From positions 1-26,547 of the IMG/VR virus record IMGVR_UViG_3300035670_001097: a stretch of 26,547 nucleotides of DNA; one strand, written 5' to 3'. Below are positions 12,899-22,037 of this stretch, piece by piece (the first letter of the stretch is position 1; the number at the start of each line of letters is the position of its first letter). The DNA is from a virus. The notes beneath the pieces are model-generated. The model was not told where the DNA came from. It did no database searches and saw only the letters and a list, made by a program, of their open reading frames with translations. The position numbers and the translations under genes are program-made.

Positions 12899-12927
12899 TT
12901 GACAGGGTGTAATACACCGGATATATT
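12899..12927 (+). promoter_or_regulatory. Strong rightward sigma-70 promoter
   Basis: TTGACA (12899-12904), exactly 17 bases, TATATT (12922-12927). It drives the only rightward genes of the window. The operator core lies inside the spacer, as in the RHH promoter. Confidence 0.85.
12906..12918. promoter_or_regulatory. Palindromic operator copy 6 (rightward promoter)
   Basis: GGTGTAATACACC centred in the spacer of the rightward promoter; a bound protein would shut off the rightward genes. Confidence 0.85.
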
Positions 12928-12984
12928 GACCGCGACGATTAAATAATCGTCCGCACCCGGGCGGACCGGTAAAGGATGCTTGAA

Positions 12985-13194
12985 ATGAAAAAGATAGTTG
13001 CAAGGATTTTTGAGGACGTCGGCGGTTATTATGTGTGTGGTGATAACCTCGATTTCTTGGATACTCGCGGGCACGCCTATGGCCGAAAGATTGACGCTAT
13101 GCGCGCCGCCGTTAATGCCGGCTATACCCACGCCATCGGGTCCGGCACGTATTGGGGCAACGAGGTGCGCAGCTTGGCCAAGTACTCCGACTGA
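12985..13194 (+). CDS. Small protein from the rightward promoter, unknown function
   Basis: 69 residues from the ATG at 12985-12987, which has AAAGGA eight bases upstream (an ATG at 12976 is in frame but overlaps that RBS). It begins MKKIVARIFEDVGGYYV; the rest (KIDAMRAAVNAGYTHAIGSG and TYWGNEVRSLAKYSD) looks like a small alpha/beta protein. No family recognised. It follows a strong promoter with an operator inside it, and its stop overlaps the ATG of an RHH gene (TGATG). By position it could belong to the lysis-lysogeny decision or be an early anti-host gene. Confidence 0.7.
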   Translation: MKKIVARIFEDVGGYYVCGDNLDFLDTRGHAYGRKIDAMRAAVNAGYTHAIGSGTYWGNEVRSLAKYSD

Positions 13195-13352
13195 TGAAAC
13201 AAATGCAAAAAACGAAACCAGAACCATGAAAAACCCGGATAGTCGTTGAGGGCATCGACCCGCGCGATAAAGCCGGCTGGGTGAAAGCGGCCCAGCGGGC
13301 CGGGTTGAAGCTCCGGGAGTGGATCATTGCGCGCCTCAACGGCCAGCTTTAG
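13194..13352 (+). pseudogene. Third RHH gene interrupted by an in-frame TGA
   Basis: The frame starts at ATG 13194-13196, overlapping the stop of the previous gene. It reads 11 codons, meets TGA at 13227-13229, and continues open for 40 codons to TAG at 13350-13352. The downstream part has RHH layout: strand KTRIVVEGI, helix DPRDKAGWVKAAQRAG, helix KLREWIIARLNG. CGA to TGA is the simplest explanation: a C-to-T nonsense change would restore Pro-Arg-Lys-Thr. No in-frame start with an RBS lies after the TGA. Its last 17 bases overlap the end of the giant gene on the other strand. A sequencing error is possible. Confidence 0.6.
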
Positions 13353-16300
13353 CCTTTTCCATGGCTTCCTCGATAGCCACCTTTTCCGCGGTGCTTTGCG
13401 CGTTCATTAAAGCCCGCACGTCCGGCGGCATGTATCCGCCCCCTTTGCTGGCCTGGTTCATCAGGTACGGGGCCGCGGCCGGGTATTTCTTTACCGCCCC
13501 CTGCAGCGCGGCGCCGCGGGTGGCGTCCGGCTCCGCCAGCGCCTTTTGCACCTCCAGGCGCCCGGCCGCGCCCTGGGCCCGGGCGTCCATGATCGGCCCC
13601 TTGACTGAATCGTACAGCCCGCGGTCGGAAATCTTGATCCATCGCCCGATTGAGTTGCTGACGATAGGGAGATTCAGAAACTTCTCCATGGGCGGCGCCT
13701 TCGCGTCGCGCATATACCAGTTGTCCGCCTGCAACCGGGTGACGATCCCACCCCCGAGGCTGTTCCAGGCATACCGCGCCATGGCACCATCCGCATCCTT
13801 GGACAGATCCCGGGCGGCGAAAACGTCATCTCGTAACAAAAGCTCCCCACGGAAACGGTCGTAGGGGTTACGGTCGAGAAGCTTGTACGCGTACCAATCC
13901 ACCGCCACCTTGGAAATCGGGTTTTGCGTGGGCACCTGCCCGCCGGCATAGCTCCCGATACCCTGGGCCCCGCGGCCCGTGTCGGACAGTCTGTTCAGCA
14001 TCAGCCAGAACGCGCCGCCCATCATCCGTTGCCCCTCGTCCAGGGGCATCCGGTGATACACCAGTTTCTTAGGCCCGGCCGGGGTTTCCTCCCAAATCCA
14101 TGAGAATTTCCCGGACTTCATGTCCTGCCACCCCAGCGGGGTGTTCACATAGTTGGTTTGGTCATAATCCCCGATGTATCGCCCCGCCTCCTCCATCTTG
14201 TCCGACAGCCATTTCCCGAGGATCATCCGCAGCCCGCCCGTGAACAGCGCGAACTGTATAGCTTTCGGCAAAAACGCATATTTAAGCTGGTGCCAAATAT
14301 ACGATGCCCAGCCTTCTTTGAAGGCCTTGACCTCCGAGCGAACGCTTTGTTTCCAGGGGTTGTAGTACATCGCGGAAAACAGCTCGATCACCGGGTTAAA
14401 CGCCGGCTTGTCCAGGAAGTCCGGCGACCCGGCCAGGTTATGCACCATGTTTTGCTTTTTCCACTCCGGGAGGTTTGAAAAATGCTCGTCCAGGTACAGC
14501 ATGCCGGCAATCTTGAACGTGCGTTCAGATATTTGACCGATCTGCGTCCACTTATCCCACAGCCTCAGCAGGCGCGCCCCGGGCGACACCGCCGACCGGC
14601 GCCACAAAACCGGGTTTTGATGCCAGTTGTTTAGTAATCGTTCGTATACCGTATCCACGTCGGAAAGCCCTTGCGGATTTGCTACGGAAATAAGGTCATT
14701 CCGCATCAGCGCATCCTTGGCGATTTCGTTCGGACGCCCATGGATGCCCGACCTCGAGGCCGCCCAGGATCGCGCGAAATACTTCCAGAACCCCCGCCGC
14801 CCGAACAGCGCCGCCTTCGGCATCTTGCGCGCGAACGCAAACATATCCCTTACGAACGCCACCGGCCAGAACCCGTAATTGATTTCCGTCATCACCCCCT
14901 TGATCGGCCGGTTCAAATACTTCGCCATCCCGGCCATCATCCGATTTTCGATCGTGTCCCCGTGCTGCAGGCCGGCATAGATCGACCGCGGCACATACAC
15001 CCCATGCAGCTTACCCTTGTGCAGATAGGTCAAGGTCTGGACGTTCTCCGACTGCTCCACTTTCGGGATTTGGCGCGTACCGTCCCACACGTTGGGCGCC
15101 CGGGCCACCATCGGATCCTTGATTTCCAGCAGCGCCTCGGCGGACAGCCGCTTCGCGTGCTCCCTGTGCGCCATGTTGATTAGCGATAGCGCCTTGGCCG
15201 CCAGCGCCGAGGCCGGATTCATGATGTCCTGCAGCGTCCCCACCTGACGGTAAATCTGCGAACCCGCTGCATCCCCATACATTCGGGCCAGTTCAAACTC
15301 GATGGTGCCCTCCTTGGCCGACACATCCCCGCGCACCACCGCAAACGTCGCGTAATACACCCGTTCCTCAAGCACCGCCTGCAGCTCTGGGGTCAGAATC
15401 TCGAAATCGCGCAGCGTCCCCAGCACATACTTCTCGTAAATTGCCCGGAACTCCAGCCGGGCCCGCTCCAGAGCGTCGAACCGTTGCCGGCCCAGCGATT
15501 CCAGCATGGATTCCAGACCGTCCGCGGCCGCCTTCGGATCGGTGGCGCCCGGGTTGGCCACGTCGGCCCGGTTGTGAAGAATATGCTGGTAAAACATGTA
15601 TTCCCCGAGGTTGGCCATGTCCAGCCCGTGCTCCAGTAACACCCCACCCACCCGCTGGTTCAACTCCGCCATGACCAGCTCGCTTTGAGCCGCCTTGTAT
15701 CGAAAATCCGCAAGCGCCTTCATCACCTGTCCCCGCCGCTCCTCCGGCAGCTTCGGCAGCCGACGGTAAATCGGCCCCAGGGTCCGATCGAACCCGTAAA
15801 TCAGCATGTCCGCCGCCATCTCAGCCTTCGCCTTGGCCGCCGAGGTATCGCCCCCGGCGAGCGACTTCCAGAACGACGGCGTGAATTTCAGGTCCATCCA
15901 ATCGGCGTCCGACTTCTGGAACCCTTCCAGCAGCCGGAGCCGCCGGTTCTTGTGCGCGGCCCCGGTCTTCAGCTCATTCTGAATTCGCTGCCATTGCGCC
16001 CGCACCAGAGGCTTCCGGTCCAGCCAGGCATTGAACGCGTTCCAGAACTGCGGGGCCCTGGTCGCCATGGCGGCCGGGTTCGTGAGGATCACCGAGAACG
16101 CTTCCGCATACATCTCATGCCCCTGCAAAAAATATTCCGGCACCTGTCCCCCCGGCTCGATCCCGCGCCACCAGGCAATCAAATCCTCCAACTCCTGCCG
16201 CACCTTATCCCGGTTAAGCAGGCCTCGCATTTCCTCTTGCTCGTCGCGCAGCTCCGCGTACTGCTTGCGCACCGCATCTTGCCAGGCCGCCAGGTCCGCC

Positions 16301-19300
16301 TCCTCATCCTTGGGCGGGCGGGGCCCTACCATCTTCTCCGCATCGCGCCGGAGCTTCTGCAGCTCTTTCTTGGTAAAAACATTCCCCTGCTTCGCCGGCG
16401 TCTCCCCCAGCCACCGCCGGAAATACTGCTGGAACGTGGCAATACGGGCCAGGATATTACCACGCCCGCGGATTATCCCTTCCGGATTAAAGTCAGCCAT
16501 GTGCCCGATCTCATGGGAAAGCGTCCGCGCGGCCTGTCGGGTGGTTTCCTGCATCCGCTTTTCCCGCGTCGTATCCCAAAAGAATTCAAAGCGGCGCTGG
16601 GCCACCCCGCCCACAAAATCAGCCTGTTCTTTCGTCATGTTCTCCGGGTCAAACCCCTCACCAAACTCGATGGACGCCTGGGCCAGCGCATCCTTGTTGG
16701 CCTGGGTCTGCATCTTTTCCAGCTCGTCCGGCATGATCAGTTGAAAAATATCCGCCCGCAGTCGGATCTTCCCGCTGTCGAGCTGCCCGGGGATGTGCCG
16801 GAAGTGTCCGTAAGCATTGCGCAAGAACTTGCGCACCTCCGGCGTTTCCCGCCCGTTGATCGCCCGGGCCAGCTCCAGCAGCTCCGGCAACTCCATCGCA
16901 TACGGCGCCGGGTTTGGGTCATCGCCGGGCTTCGGCACCCGCGGCGCCGGGGTCCCCAGGTCCGGCCGCGGGTCCCACCGCTCCACCGGCTTTTCGAACA
17001 CCCACCCCCCGGGGGCCTCGCGGACCGTCTCCATACGCCCCTCATGAAATGCAATAACGCCTTGTTCCCGCGCGCTCCATACTTCACCGTTTGCACCATC
17101 CAGCGTAAGCACATCTAAAATTTTCGCATGCGGGCTCGATTCTGCCAGTCGCTTGATCTGCTGCACTAACCCGGTATATTGAATAGCCTTTCCCGGTATT
17201 TCAATCACCATACCCACCCCGCTATTTCTCGAAACGATTTTCGCCAAAAGCGGGCCTACCTCGTTTTGCGGAATATCAATCGGAATACGCTCCAAAGCGT
17301 TCACTCGGTTTTTTGTGTCGAGCACCATCACGTGCCCATAACCCGGGTCCGCTTGACGCAATGCGCCAATAATTGGCCTTGCGTTTTCTGGAGTTCTTAC
17401 AATCCACTTTTTACTGGACTCCACCGCTTCCCATGGCGCTAAACTTTTGTTAGATATTTCACCTGCATTATAATCAATTTCCGGAGTAATTTCGACAAAG
17501 TTTTCCCCGTTTGTAACGACATGACCAAGCAATTTGATTCCGGATCTATCCAGTTCCTGCTTCATTTTCTTTGTCAGCAAAATATCTTCTGAGCTTGGTG
17601 CGGGATCTCCGCTTGGGTGATTATGCGATATCCACACCCCATCGACAGGTCCTTCGATTTTGTTCATAACGCGCATGACCATATCGGAAGACATCAATGT
17701 GGCGTTTAATTCGCCCATGCTCACCAACTCGCACGCCACCACCCGCCCATCCCGCACCGCCACCACCTTCGAACTCTCGAAATCCGGCGACCGGGCCGGT
17801 ATCATCATCGCCGCCACGTCCGCGGCGTCGCGCACCACCTGCCCCGCCACATTGAAAGCCGGAATCCGCCCGTCCACCAGATCCCGGAGCACCCAGCGCA
17901 CCCCCTGGGACATCCGGAACGCCTCCCGCAGCGCCCGCGCATTGCGCGGATTGGCGATCGCCGCCGCGTTGGCCTCCTCCGCGGTCATGGGAGGAGGCGC
18001 CGGAGCCCGGTAGGGCTCATGCAGCCCCGGCAATTCGAGCTGCGCCAGCGTATCCGCCAGCGCCTGCCCGGCCCTGGCAGGATTCTTCACCCCGTTCTTG
18101 GCCGCGAACGCCGCCACCGGCTCAAACAGCGATCCTTGCGACTCCGGCGCCGCAAACAAATCCGTCTGCCGTCCGGCGCCCCGGGCTGCCGCCGCCTTCG
18201 CCCGCATCGTATCCCGCCGGGCCACCGCCGCGCCGATCCGGGTCCACTTCGCTTGCGCTTCGTCTTCCGTCATCCGGCCGGCCGCCAGGTCTTCCAGCAG
18301 GTTCACCGCCTGCCGCTGCATCTCCCGGCTCTCCAACACCTGCACCGCGGTGGACGCCGTGGGCATCGGCTTTGCCGCCACGTCTTGCAGCAGCCGACGA
18401 AACGGGCTGGGCCCCGCCGCCATGCCGAACAGGTCTTGCTGCTCCTTTAATAGATTGGCCCCGGGCGCGCCGCCTGGTGTGGTCTTCTCATGGTTTCCCA
18501 TGAACGGAGCTGCCGCCGATGGCGGGCTTGGTGTGTCGATAAGGCCGGCGCGCGCCGAGGCCAAAGCTACTTTTGCGGGGTCGCTCCCCCAATGCTCCCA
18601 ATCCGCGATTTCCGCACGGAGACGGTCTATCTCCGCCAACGTTTCCTTCTCGTCCTTAAAATTTACCCCCATCTCCGCCGCCGCCTCCGGACGCTTCAGC
18701 GCCCCGATGGCCGCCCGGATCTTGTTCTTCATCTCCTCCACGAATTTTTGCGCCGCATTTGCCCGCGCGATCGAGTCATTCAGCGCCTGATCGCTGGTCC
18801 CAAACAGATCCCCCTGGGCGCCCGCCTTCTTCGCGGTCGGAAACGCTTTGCGGCTCTGAATAAAATGCTTCGGGCTCAACTTTGAATCCCGGCCCAGCAT
18901 GTAGACCGCCTCGCGCTGCAGGTCCGTATCCAAAGGCGCCGCTTCCGCTATTTCCGCGGCCGCATCCGTATTAAGCTTACCACTTTGCCAAAGGGCAAAG
19001 GAGTCGGGCGATAAATAGCTGGCGATGGCGAAGGACTTCCGGCCAAGGGCTCTTGCAAGGAGTCCTTTGTCCCGGGCTTCAGGCTCTGAGATGTTTGACC
19101 CTTTGAAGAATTGAACGTAGTCATCGAGATCGCCCTTTCCGTCTAAAATGTTCTTTTCTGCGTCCATCACCGCCGCGTCTTCCGCGGTGAACCCATCTTC
19201 CTCCCTGAAAACCTCGGCCAGCATCTTAGGGTATCCCGTGCGAACCGCCAAATCCCGCCGATGCCGCCCGGAAATCACTTCCAGGTCCCCATTCTTCCGC

Positions 19301-20985
19301 TCCCATACCTGGATAATCCCCGCCGCGCCCACGTCATACTCCCCGCCAAGCTTTTGCCCTTCCACAACCCCCGTTCGTGGGTCGGCCCCTCGCTTAAAGT
19401 TTGGCACATCCTTGGAAAGTTTCAAGCTGTCCGTATCCAGCCAGCGAATATTCTCCGCCCCAGGCGGCGCCATCCTCACCCACGCATCCGCATGGGCCTG
19501 GTAGCTCTCCACAAACCCCTCCGGCAACCCCTCCAGGTCCGCGGGTCCGGCCTCCGTTACGTCCGTTAAGTCCGCTTCCCCCACTGGCACCCCCTGCACC
19601 GGCCCTTCCTCAATCTTACCCGTATCCGGCAACTGATCTTCCAAAGGTTGGAAATCCGGCTCCTCCTTCTTTCCAACCTTTGGAACCCGGCCGCGCTCGC
19701 GCATCCCGGACGCCTGCAGCATCGCCCCGCCGGCCGTTTCCGCCGCGCCGCTCCCCACCTCCGCCAGCCCTTCCGCGAAAACCGCCACCGGGTTAAACCG
19801 CTCCCCGGCCGCCACCTGCCCGGCCGCCTCCCCGGCCATCCCCATTCCGGCCTGCTTCCCCGCCTCCTTGCCGGCAGCCGCCAGCTTGTTGAACAACCCG
19901 ATTGCCGGCTTTTCTACCACCTTCGCCCCGATCAACACCGACGCCGCGTCGAACATTCCCACCGTCAACCCGCGCCGCCAGGCCAGGCTTCGCGCCTTGC
20001 TCATGATCTTCGGATCCGTAAATCCGCGCTGTACGTCCTTGGGGTCGTCCAGATTCACCCCGGCTTTTTCCAGGCTTTCCAGCAGCTTCCCGGCATACTC
20101 CACCGAAAGCGACGCCCCGCCGGTCCCCGCCGCCAGGCCGGCCAGTGCCCCCGCCGAGGTCCCCACCAGCGGGATAACCGACCCCGCGCCCGCACCCGCC
20201 GCCACCCCCGCCGGTACGTTCTGCACCACCGCCGGCAACAGGTTGCCGAGGCTTTCCGCAATCAACTCCGAGGTCACCGCCAGCGGATTCTTAGCAAACG
20301 CCTTGGCCGCCTGGGCAAAATCGTCCGTCTGAAACGCCGCATACTCCGGGCTGGTCGGAACATCGCCCGACTCTTTCCGCAACTCCACCAGGGCCCAAGC
20401 TGCCTCCTGATTGGCCGGGTTATATTCCAATTGCTGCGAGGCAATCATCTGCTGCCCCTGATTGGCCCCCCGCCTCCAGGCCGCCTTGATCTGGTCAGCG
20501 CTTGGTATCTGGTCGTCAAGCGCCTCGTTGGCCCCAAGGAACGCCCGCATGATCCCTTCCGAAAGATTCACCCTGCCCAGCACCTCCCCCACCGTAGGCG
20601 CCTGCCACTCCGGGACCTGCAAATTCCCCTGGGCGAACACCCGTTGAAACCCGGGCGGATCCGGAACCGGGTCATATTTCAACGTCTGGTACTTCGAGAA
20701 ATCAGGAAAAGCCAGCTCGTCCTCCACCTCCTGCTCCAGCTTCGCCGCCGCGGCCGGCACGGGAAACGCATCCGGGTACTTCTTCCGCACCCGCCGGAAA
20801 AATTCCTGCCGGGTCGCCTCCTGCTTCTCCGGCTCCATTTCCTCAAACGCCTGCAGGTTGCCCGGGGAATTGGCCTGCCACGTATCGAACAGCCGCCCCA
20901 TGGCCGCATTGAGCGCGTCGGGATTCTGCGCCACCTTCTGCCAGCGCGGATCGCCCAGCACCTCGCTGATGTCGAACCCGGTCAC
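13336..20985 (-). CDS. Giant polyvalent virion protein (ParB-like, RadC/JAB, zincin, LPD-like C-terminus)
   Basis: 2549 residues. From the N-terminus: a helical region; Gly/Ala-rich hydrophobic stretches (about 245-295 and 365-430); a ParB-like domain with SGRHRRDLA (His575) and a following helical part; linkers with Q-x-D/S-L-F motifs (724-982); a RadC/JAB domain with HNHPSGDP (His1121, His1123, Asp1127); a second, degenerate JAB-like segment (about 1188-1275); a zinc-protease HEIGH (1491-1495); and a long helical C-terminus with WDKWTQIGQISERTFKIAG, resembling LPD-type domains of phage polyvalent proteins. Such proteins are packaged and ejected with the DNA to protect or process it in the host. 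The start is GTG, overlapping the previous stop (GTGA), with AAGGG upstream. Confidence 0.85.
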   Translation of the reverse strand: MTGFDISEVLGDPRWQKVAQNPDALNAAMGRLFDTWQANSPGNLQAFEEMEPEKQEATRQEFFRRVRKKYPDAFPVPAAAAKLEQEVEDELAFPDFSKYQTLKYDPVPDPPGFQRVFAQGNLQVPEWQAPTVGEVLGRVNLSEGIMRAFLGANEALDDQIPSADQIKAAWRRGANQGQQMIASQQLEYNPANQEAAWALVELRKESGDVPTSPEYAAFQTDDFAQAAKAFAKNPLAVTSELIAESLGNLLPAVVQNVPAGVAAGAGAGSVIPLVGTSAGALAGLAAGTGGASLSVEYAGKLLESLEKAGVNLDDPKDVQRGFTDPKIMSKARSLAWRRGLTVGMFDAASVLIGAKVVEKPAIGLFNKLAAAGKEAGKQAGMGMAGEAAGQVAAGERFNPVAVFAEGLAEVGSGAAETAGGAMLQASGMRERGRVPKVGKKEEPDFQPLEDQLPDTGKIEEGPVQGVPVGEADLTDVTEAGPADLEGLPEGFVESYQAHADAWVRMAPPGAENIRWLDTDSLKLSKDVPNFKRGADPRTGVVEGQKLGGEYDVGAAGIIQVWERKNGDLEVISGRHRRDLAVRTGYPKMLAEVFREEDGFTAEDAAVMDAEKNILDGKGDLDDYVQFFKGSNISEPEARDKGLLARALGRKSFAIASYLSPDSFALWQSGKLNTDAAAEIAEAAPLDTDLQREAVYMLGRDSKLSPKHFIQSRKAFPTAKKAGAQGDLFGTSDQALNDSIARANAAQKFVEEMKNKIRAAIGALKRPEAAAEMGVNFKDEKETLAEIDRLRAEIADWEHWGSDPAKVALASARAGLIDTPSPPSAAAPFMGNHEKTTPGGAPGANLLKEQQDLFGMAAGPSPFRRLLQDVAAKPMPTASTAVQVLESREMQRQAVNLLEDLAAGRMTEDEAQAKWTRIGAAVARRDTMRAKAAAARGAGRQTDLFAAPESQGSLFEPVAAFAAKNGVKNPARAGQALADTLAQLELPGLHEPYRAPAPPPMTAEEANAAAIANPRNARALREAFRMSQGVRWVLRDLVDGRIPAFNVAGQVVRDAADVAAMMIPARSPDFESSKVVAVRDGRVVACELVSMGELNATLMSSDMVMRVMNKIEGPVDGVWISHNHPSGDPAPSSEDILLTKKMKQELDRSGIKLLGHVVTNGENFVEITPEIDYNAGEISNKSLAPWEAVESSKKWIVRTPENARPIIGALRQADPGYGHVMVLDTKNRVNALERIPIDIPQNEVGPLLAKIVSRNSGVGMVIEIPGKAIQYTGLVQQIKRLAESSPHAKILDVLTLDGANGEVWSAREQGVIAFHEGRMETVREAPGGWVFEKPVERWDPRPDLGTPAPRVPKPGDDPNPAPYAMELPELLELARAINGRETPEVRKFLRNAYGHFRHIPGQLDSGKIRLRADIFQLIMPDELEKMQTQANKDALAQASIEFGEGFDPENMTKEQADFVGGVAQRRFEFFWDTTREKRMQETTRQAARTLSHEIGHMADFNPEGIIRGRGNILARIATFQQYFRRWLGETPAKQGNVFTKKELQKLRRDAEKMVGPRPPKDEEADLAAWQDAVRKQYAELRDEQEEMRGLLNRDKVRQELEDLIAWWRGIEPGGQVPEYFLQGHEMYAEAFSVILTNPAAMATRAPQFWNAFNAWLDRKPLVRAQWQRIQNELKTGAAHKNRRLRLLEGFQKSDADWMDLKFTPSFWKSLAGGDTSAAKAKAEMAADMLIYGFDRTLGPIYRRLPKLPEERRGQVMKALADFRYKAAQSELVMAELNQRVGGVLLEHGLDMANLGEYMFYQHILHNRADVANPGATDPKAAADGLESMLESLGRQRFDALERARLEFRAIYEKYVLGTLRDFEILTPELQAVLEERVYYATFAVVRGDVSAKEGTIEFELARMYGDAAGSQIYRQVGTLQDIMNPASALAAKALSLINMAHREHAKRLSAEALLEIKDPMVARAPNVWDGTRQIPKVEQSENVQTLTYLHKGKLHGVYVPRSIYAGLQHGDTIENRMMAGMAKYLNRPIKGVMTEINYGFWPVAFVRDMFAFARKMPKAALFGRRGFWKYFARSWAASRSGIHGRPNEIAKDALMRNDLISVANPQGLSDVDTVYERLLNNWHQNPVLWRRSAVSPGARLLRLWDKWTQIGQISERTFKIAGMLYLDEHFSNLPEWKKQNMVHNLAGSPDFLDKPAFNPVIELFSAMYYNPWKQSVRSEVKAFKEGWASYIWHQLKYAFLPKAIQFALFTGGLRMILGKWLSDKMEEAGRYIGDYDQTNYVNTPLGWQDMKSGKFSWIWEETPAGPKKLVYHRMPLDEGQRMMGGAFWLMLNRLSDTGRGAQGIGSYAGGQVPTQNPISKVAVDWYAYKLLDRNPYDRFRGELLLRDDVFAARDLSKDADGAMARYAWNSLGGGIVTRLQADNWYMRDAKAPPMEKFLNLPIVSNSIGRWIKISDRGLYDSVKGPIMDARAQGAAGRLEVQKALAEPDATRGAALQGAVKKYPAAAPYLMNQASKGGGYMPPDVRALMNAQSTAEKVAIEEAMEKAKAGR
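17090..17720 (-). other. A/T-rich island within the giant gene covering the two JAB-like segments
   Basis: By eye this stretch is much richer in A and T than the flanking coding sequence and uses different third positions. It covers the catalytic end of the RadC/JAB domain and the degenerate copy, which suggests later acquisition by domain exchange. Confidence 0.5.
19553..19579. repeat. Nonamer array e inside the giant gene
   Basis: TCCGTTACG, TCCGTTAAG, TCCGCTTCC, encoding Glu-Ala-Asp-Leu-Thr-Asp-Val-Thr-Glu in a linker. It is the same unit as the arrays in front of genes, without a start codon nearby. Confidence 0.6.
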
Positions 20986-22001
20986 TCCTCGAGCCCTTCC
21001 CAGGAAAATCCTTTTGCCCCGGCCTTCCCCGCCCGCGCCGACGGCGCCAGCGCTTGCCGGTATTCATTCAACTCCTTCGGGTCGATCTGCATGGTGCGCA
21101 GCATGATAATGTCGGACAGCTTGAAGTTATCTTGTGGAGCGCTTTCGTAAATTGGATTTCCGTTTGAATCAGACCTGCCCTGAAACACCAGCGGAATACC
21201 GATTTCCGAATTTATCACATGTCCGATCGGAGGCAGCGCCCCTTGCGTCGGCACGCTCTGAACAATCTGCCCGCTTTGCCTGCTCACCGGCACAAACACC
21301 GCGTTTGGCATCCCGGGAATCGGCTTAGGTACACCCATCTCCTGCGTGCTGAAACCCGCCTCCGCCTGGTTCCCGGCCAGAAGCTTCACCATTTCCGCAT
21401 CCCCGCCGCCCATCGCCGCGTATCGCTGCTCCGGACGCATCGCCTGAACCTCGGGCGCCAGCGGACCGGTAGGGTTAACCGCCTGCTGCATCGCCATCCG
21501 GTCCTGCATCATCATCCGCCGCGCCAGCGCGTCCTTCCGGGCTGCCCGGTCGGCCCCTTCCCGGGAAAGCGCCAGGTGCTCCCTTTGCATCTCCAGCCCG
21601 CCCATACCCACCATAGCCCCCACCGCCGAGGGGTCCCCGCCGCCGCTCCGCAGATATGCCGCCGGGTCCCCGCCCGATAGCTGCAGCGCTTTCCGGTCGG
21701 CGGTCTGGTTCTGCATCTCCGCCCGAAACTGATCCAGCTTCGCCTGGTGGATTTCCCCGGCGCGTTTCAACGTCAGATTATCCACCTCCCCCATCATCTC
21801 CCCGAGGCTCATCGCCGCCACCCGCCCCGCCGGCACCCCGGCGCCTTTAAGGATCGAAGCATACCGGTCCGCCTCGCGCTTCAACTGGCGATCCTCCTCC
21901 GCTTTCTTCTTCATCGCGTCCGAAATCGACCCCGCCGCGGTCAATATACCCTGCGCGATGTACTCCCCACCGTGGTAACTGATTCCCGGGTTGTAAGGCA
22001 T
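20982..22001 (-). CDS. Putative internal virion protein, methionine/glutamine-rich
   Basis: 339 residues from the ATG at 21999-22001, chosen because GGAG lies eight bases upstream; the longer frame to 22193 is Gly/Arg-rich and runs through the nonamer array. It starts MPYNPGISYHGGEYIAQGIL, followed by a charged coiled-coil-like part (SDAMKKKAEEDRQLKREADR), then Met/Gln/Ala-rich helices (MMMQDRMAMQQAV) and a C-terminal beta-like part. This composition suits ejection or internal virion proteins. It lies between two other virion-type genes and overlaps the giant gene start by four bases. No named family recognised. Confidence 0.6.
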   Translation of the reverse strand: MPYNPGISYHGGEYIAQGILTAAGSISDAMKKKAEEDRQLKREADRYASILKGAGVPAGRVAAMSLGEMMGEVDNLTLKRAGEIHQAKLDQFRAEMQNQTADRKALQLSGGDPAAYLRSGGGDPSAVGAMVGMGGLEMQREHLALSREGADRAARKDALARRMMMQDRMAMQQAVNPTGPLAPEVQAMRPEQRYAAMGGGDAEMVKLLAGNQAEAGFSTQEMGVPKPIPGMPNAVFVPVSRQSGQIVQSVPTQGALPPIGHVINSEIGIPLVFQGRSDSNGNPIYESAPQDNFKLSDIIMLRTMQIDPKELNEYRQALAPSARAGKAGAKGFSWEGLEE

Positions 22002-22010
22002 GGCTAAATC

Positions 22011-22037
22011 TCCGTTATGTCCGTTTCGTCCGTTTAA
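22011..22037. repeat. Nonamer array f (TCCGTT type)
   Basis: TCCGTTATG, TCCGTTTCG, TCCGTTTAA. Nine bases upstream of the 22001 start; the last unit on the coding strand supplies GGAG. It also overlaps the stop of the upstream gene. Confidence 0.65.

Noticed and set aside
12889-13227. Minus-strand frame opposite the rightward small gene
   Set aside because: The plus-strand gene has a strong promoter and RBS; the minus frame has neither.
13194-13352. Recoding of TGA as a sense codon in this phage
   Set aside because: TGA is the natural stop of several intact genes here, including the giant protein, portal and DUF5131 genes.
15685-17118. 477-codon plus-strand frame opposite the giant gene
   Set aside because: Shadow of G/C-rich coding sequence; low-complexity Leu/Arg/Pro composition and no RBS or domain.
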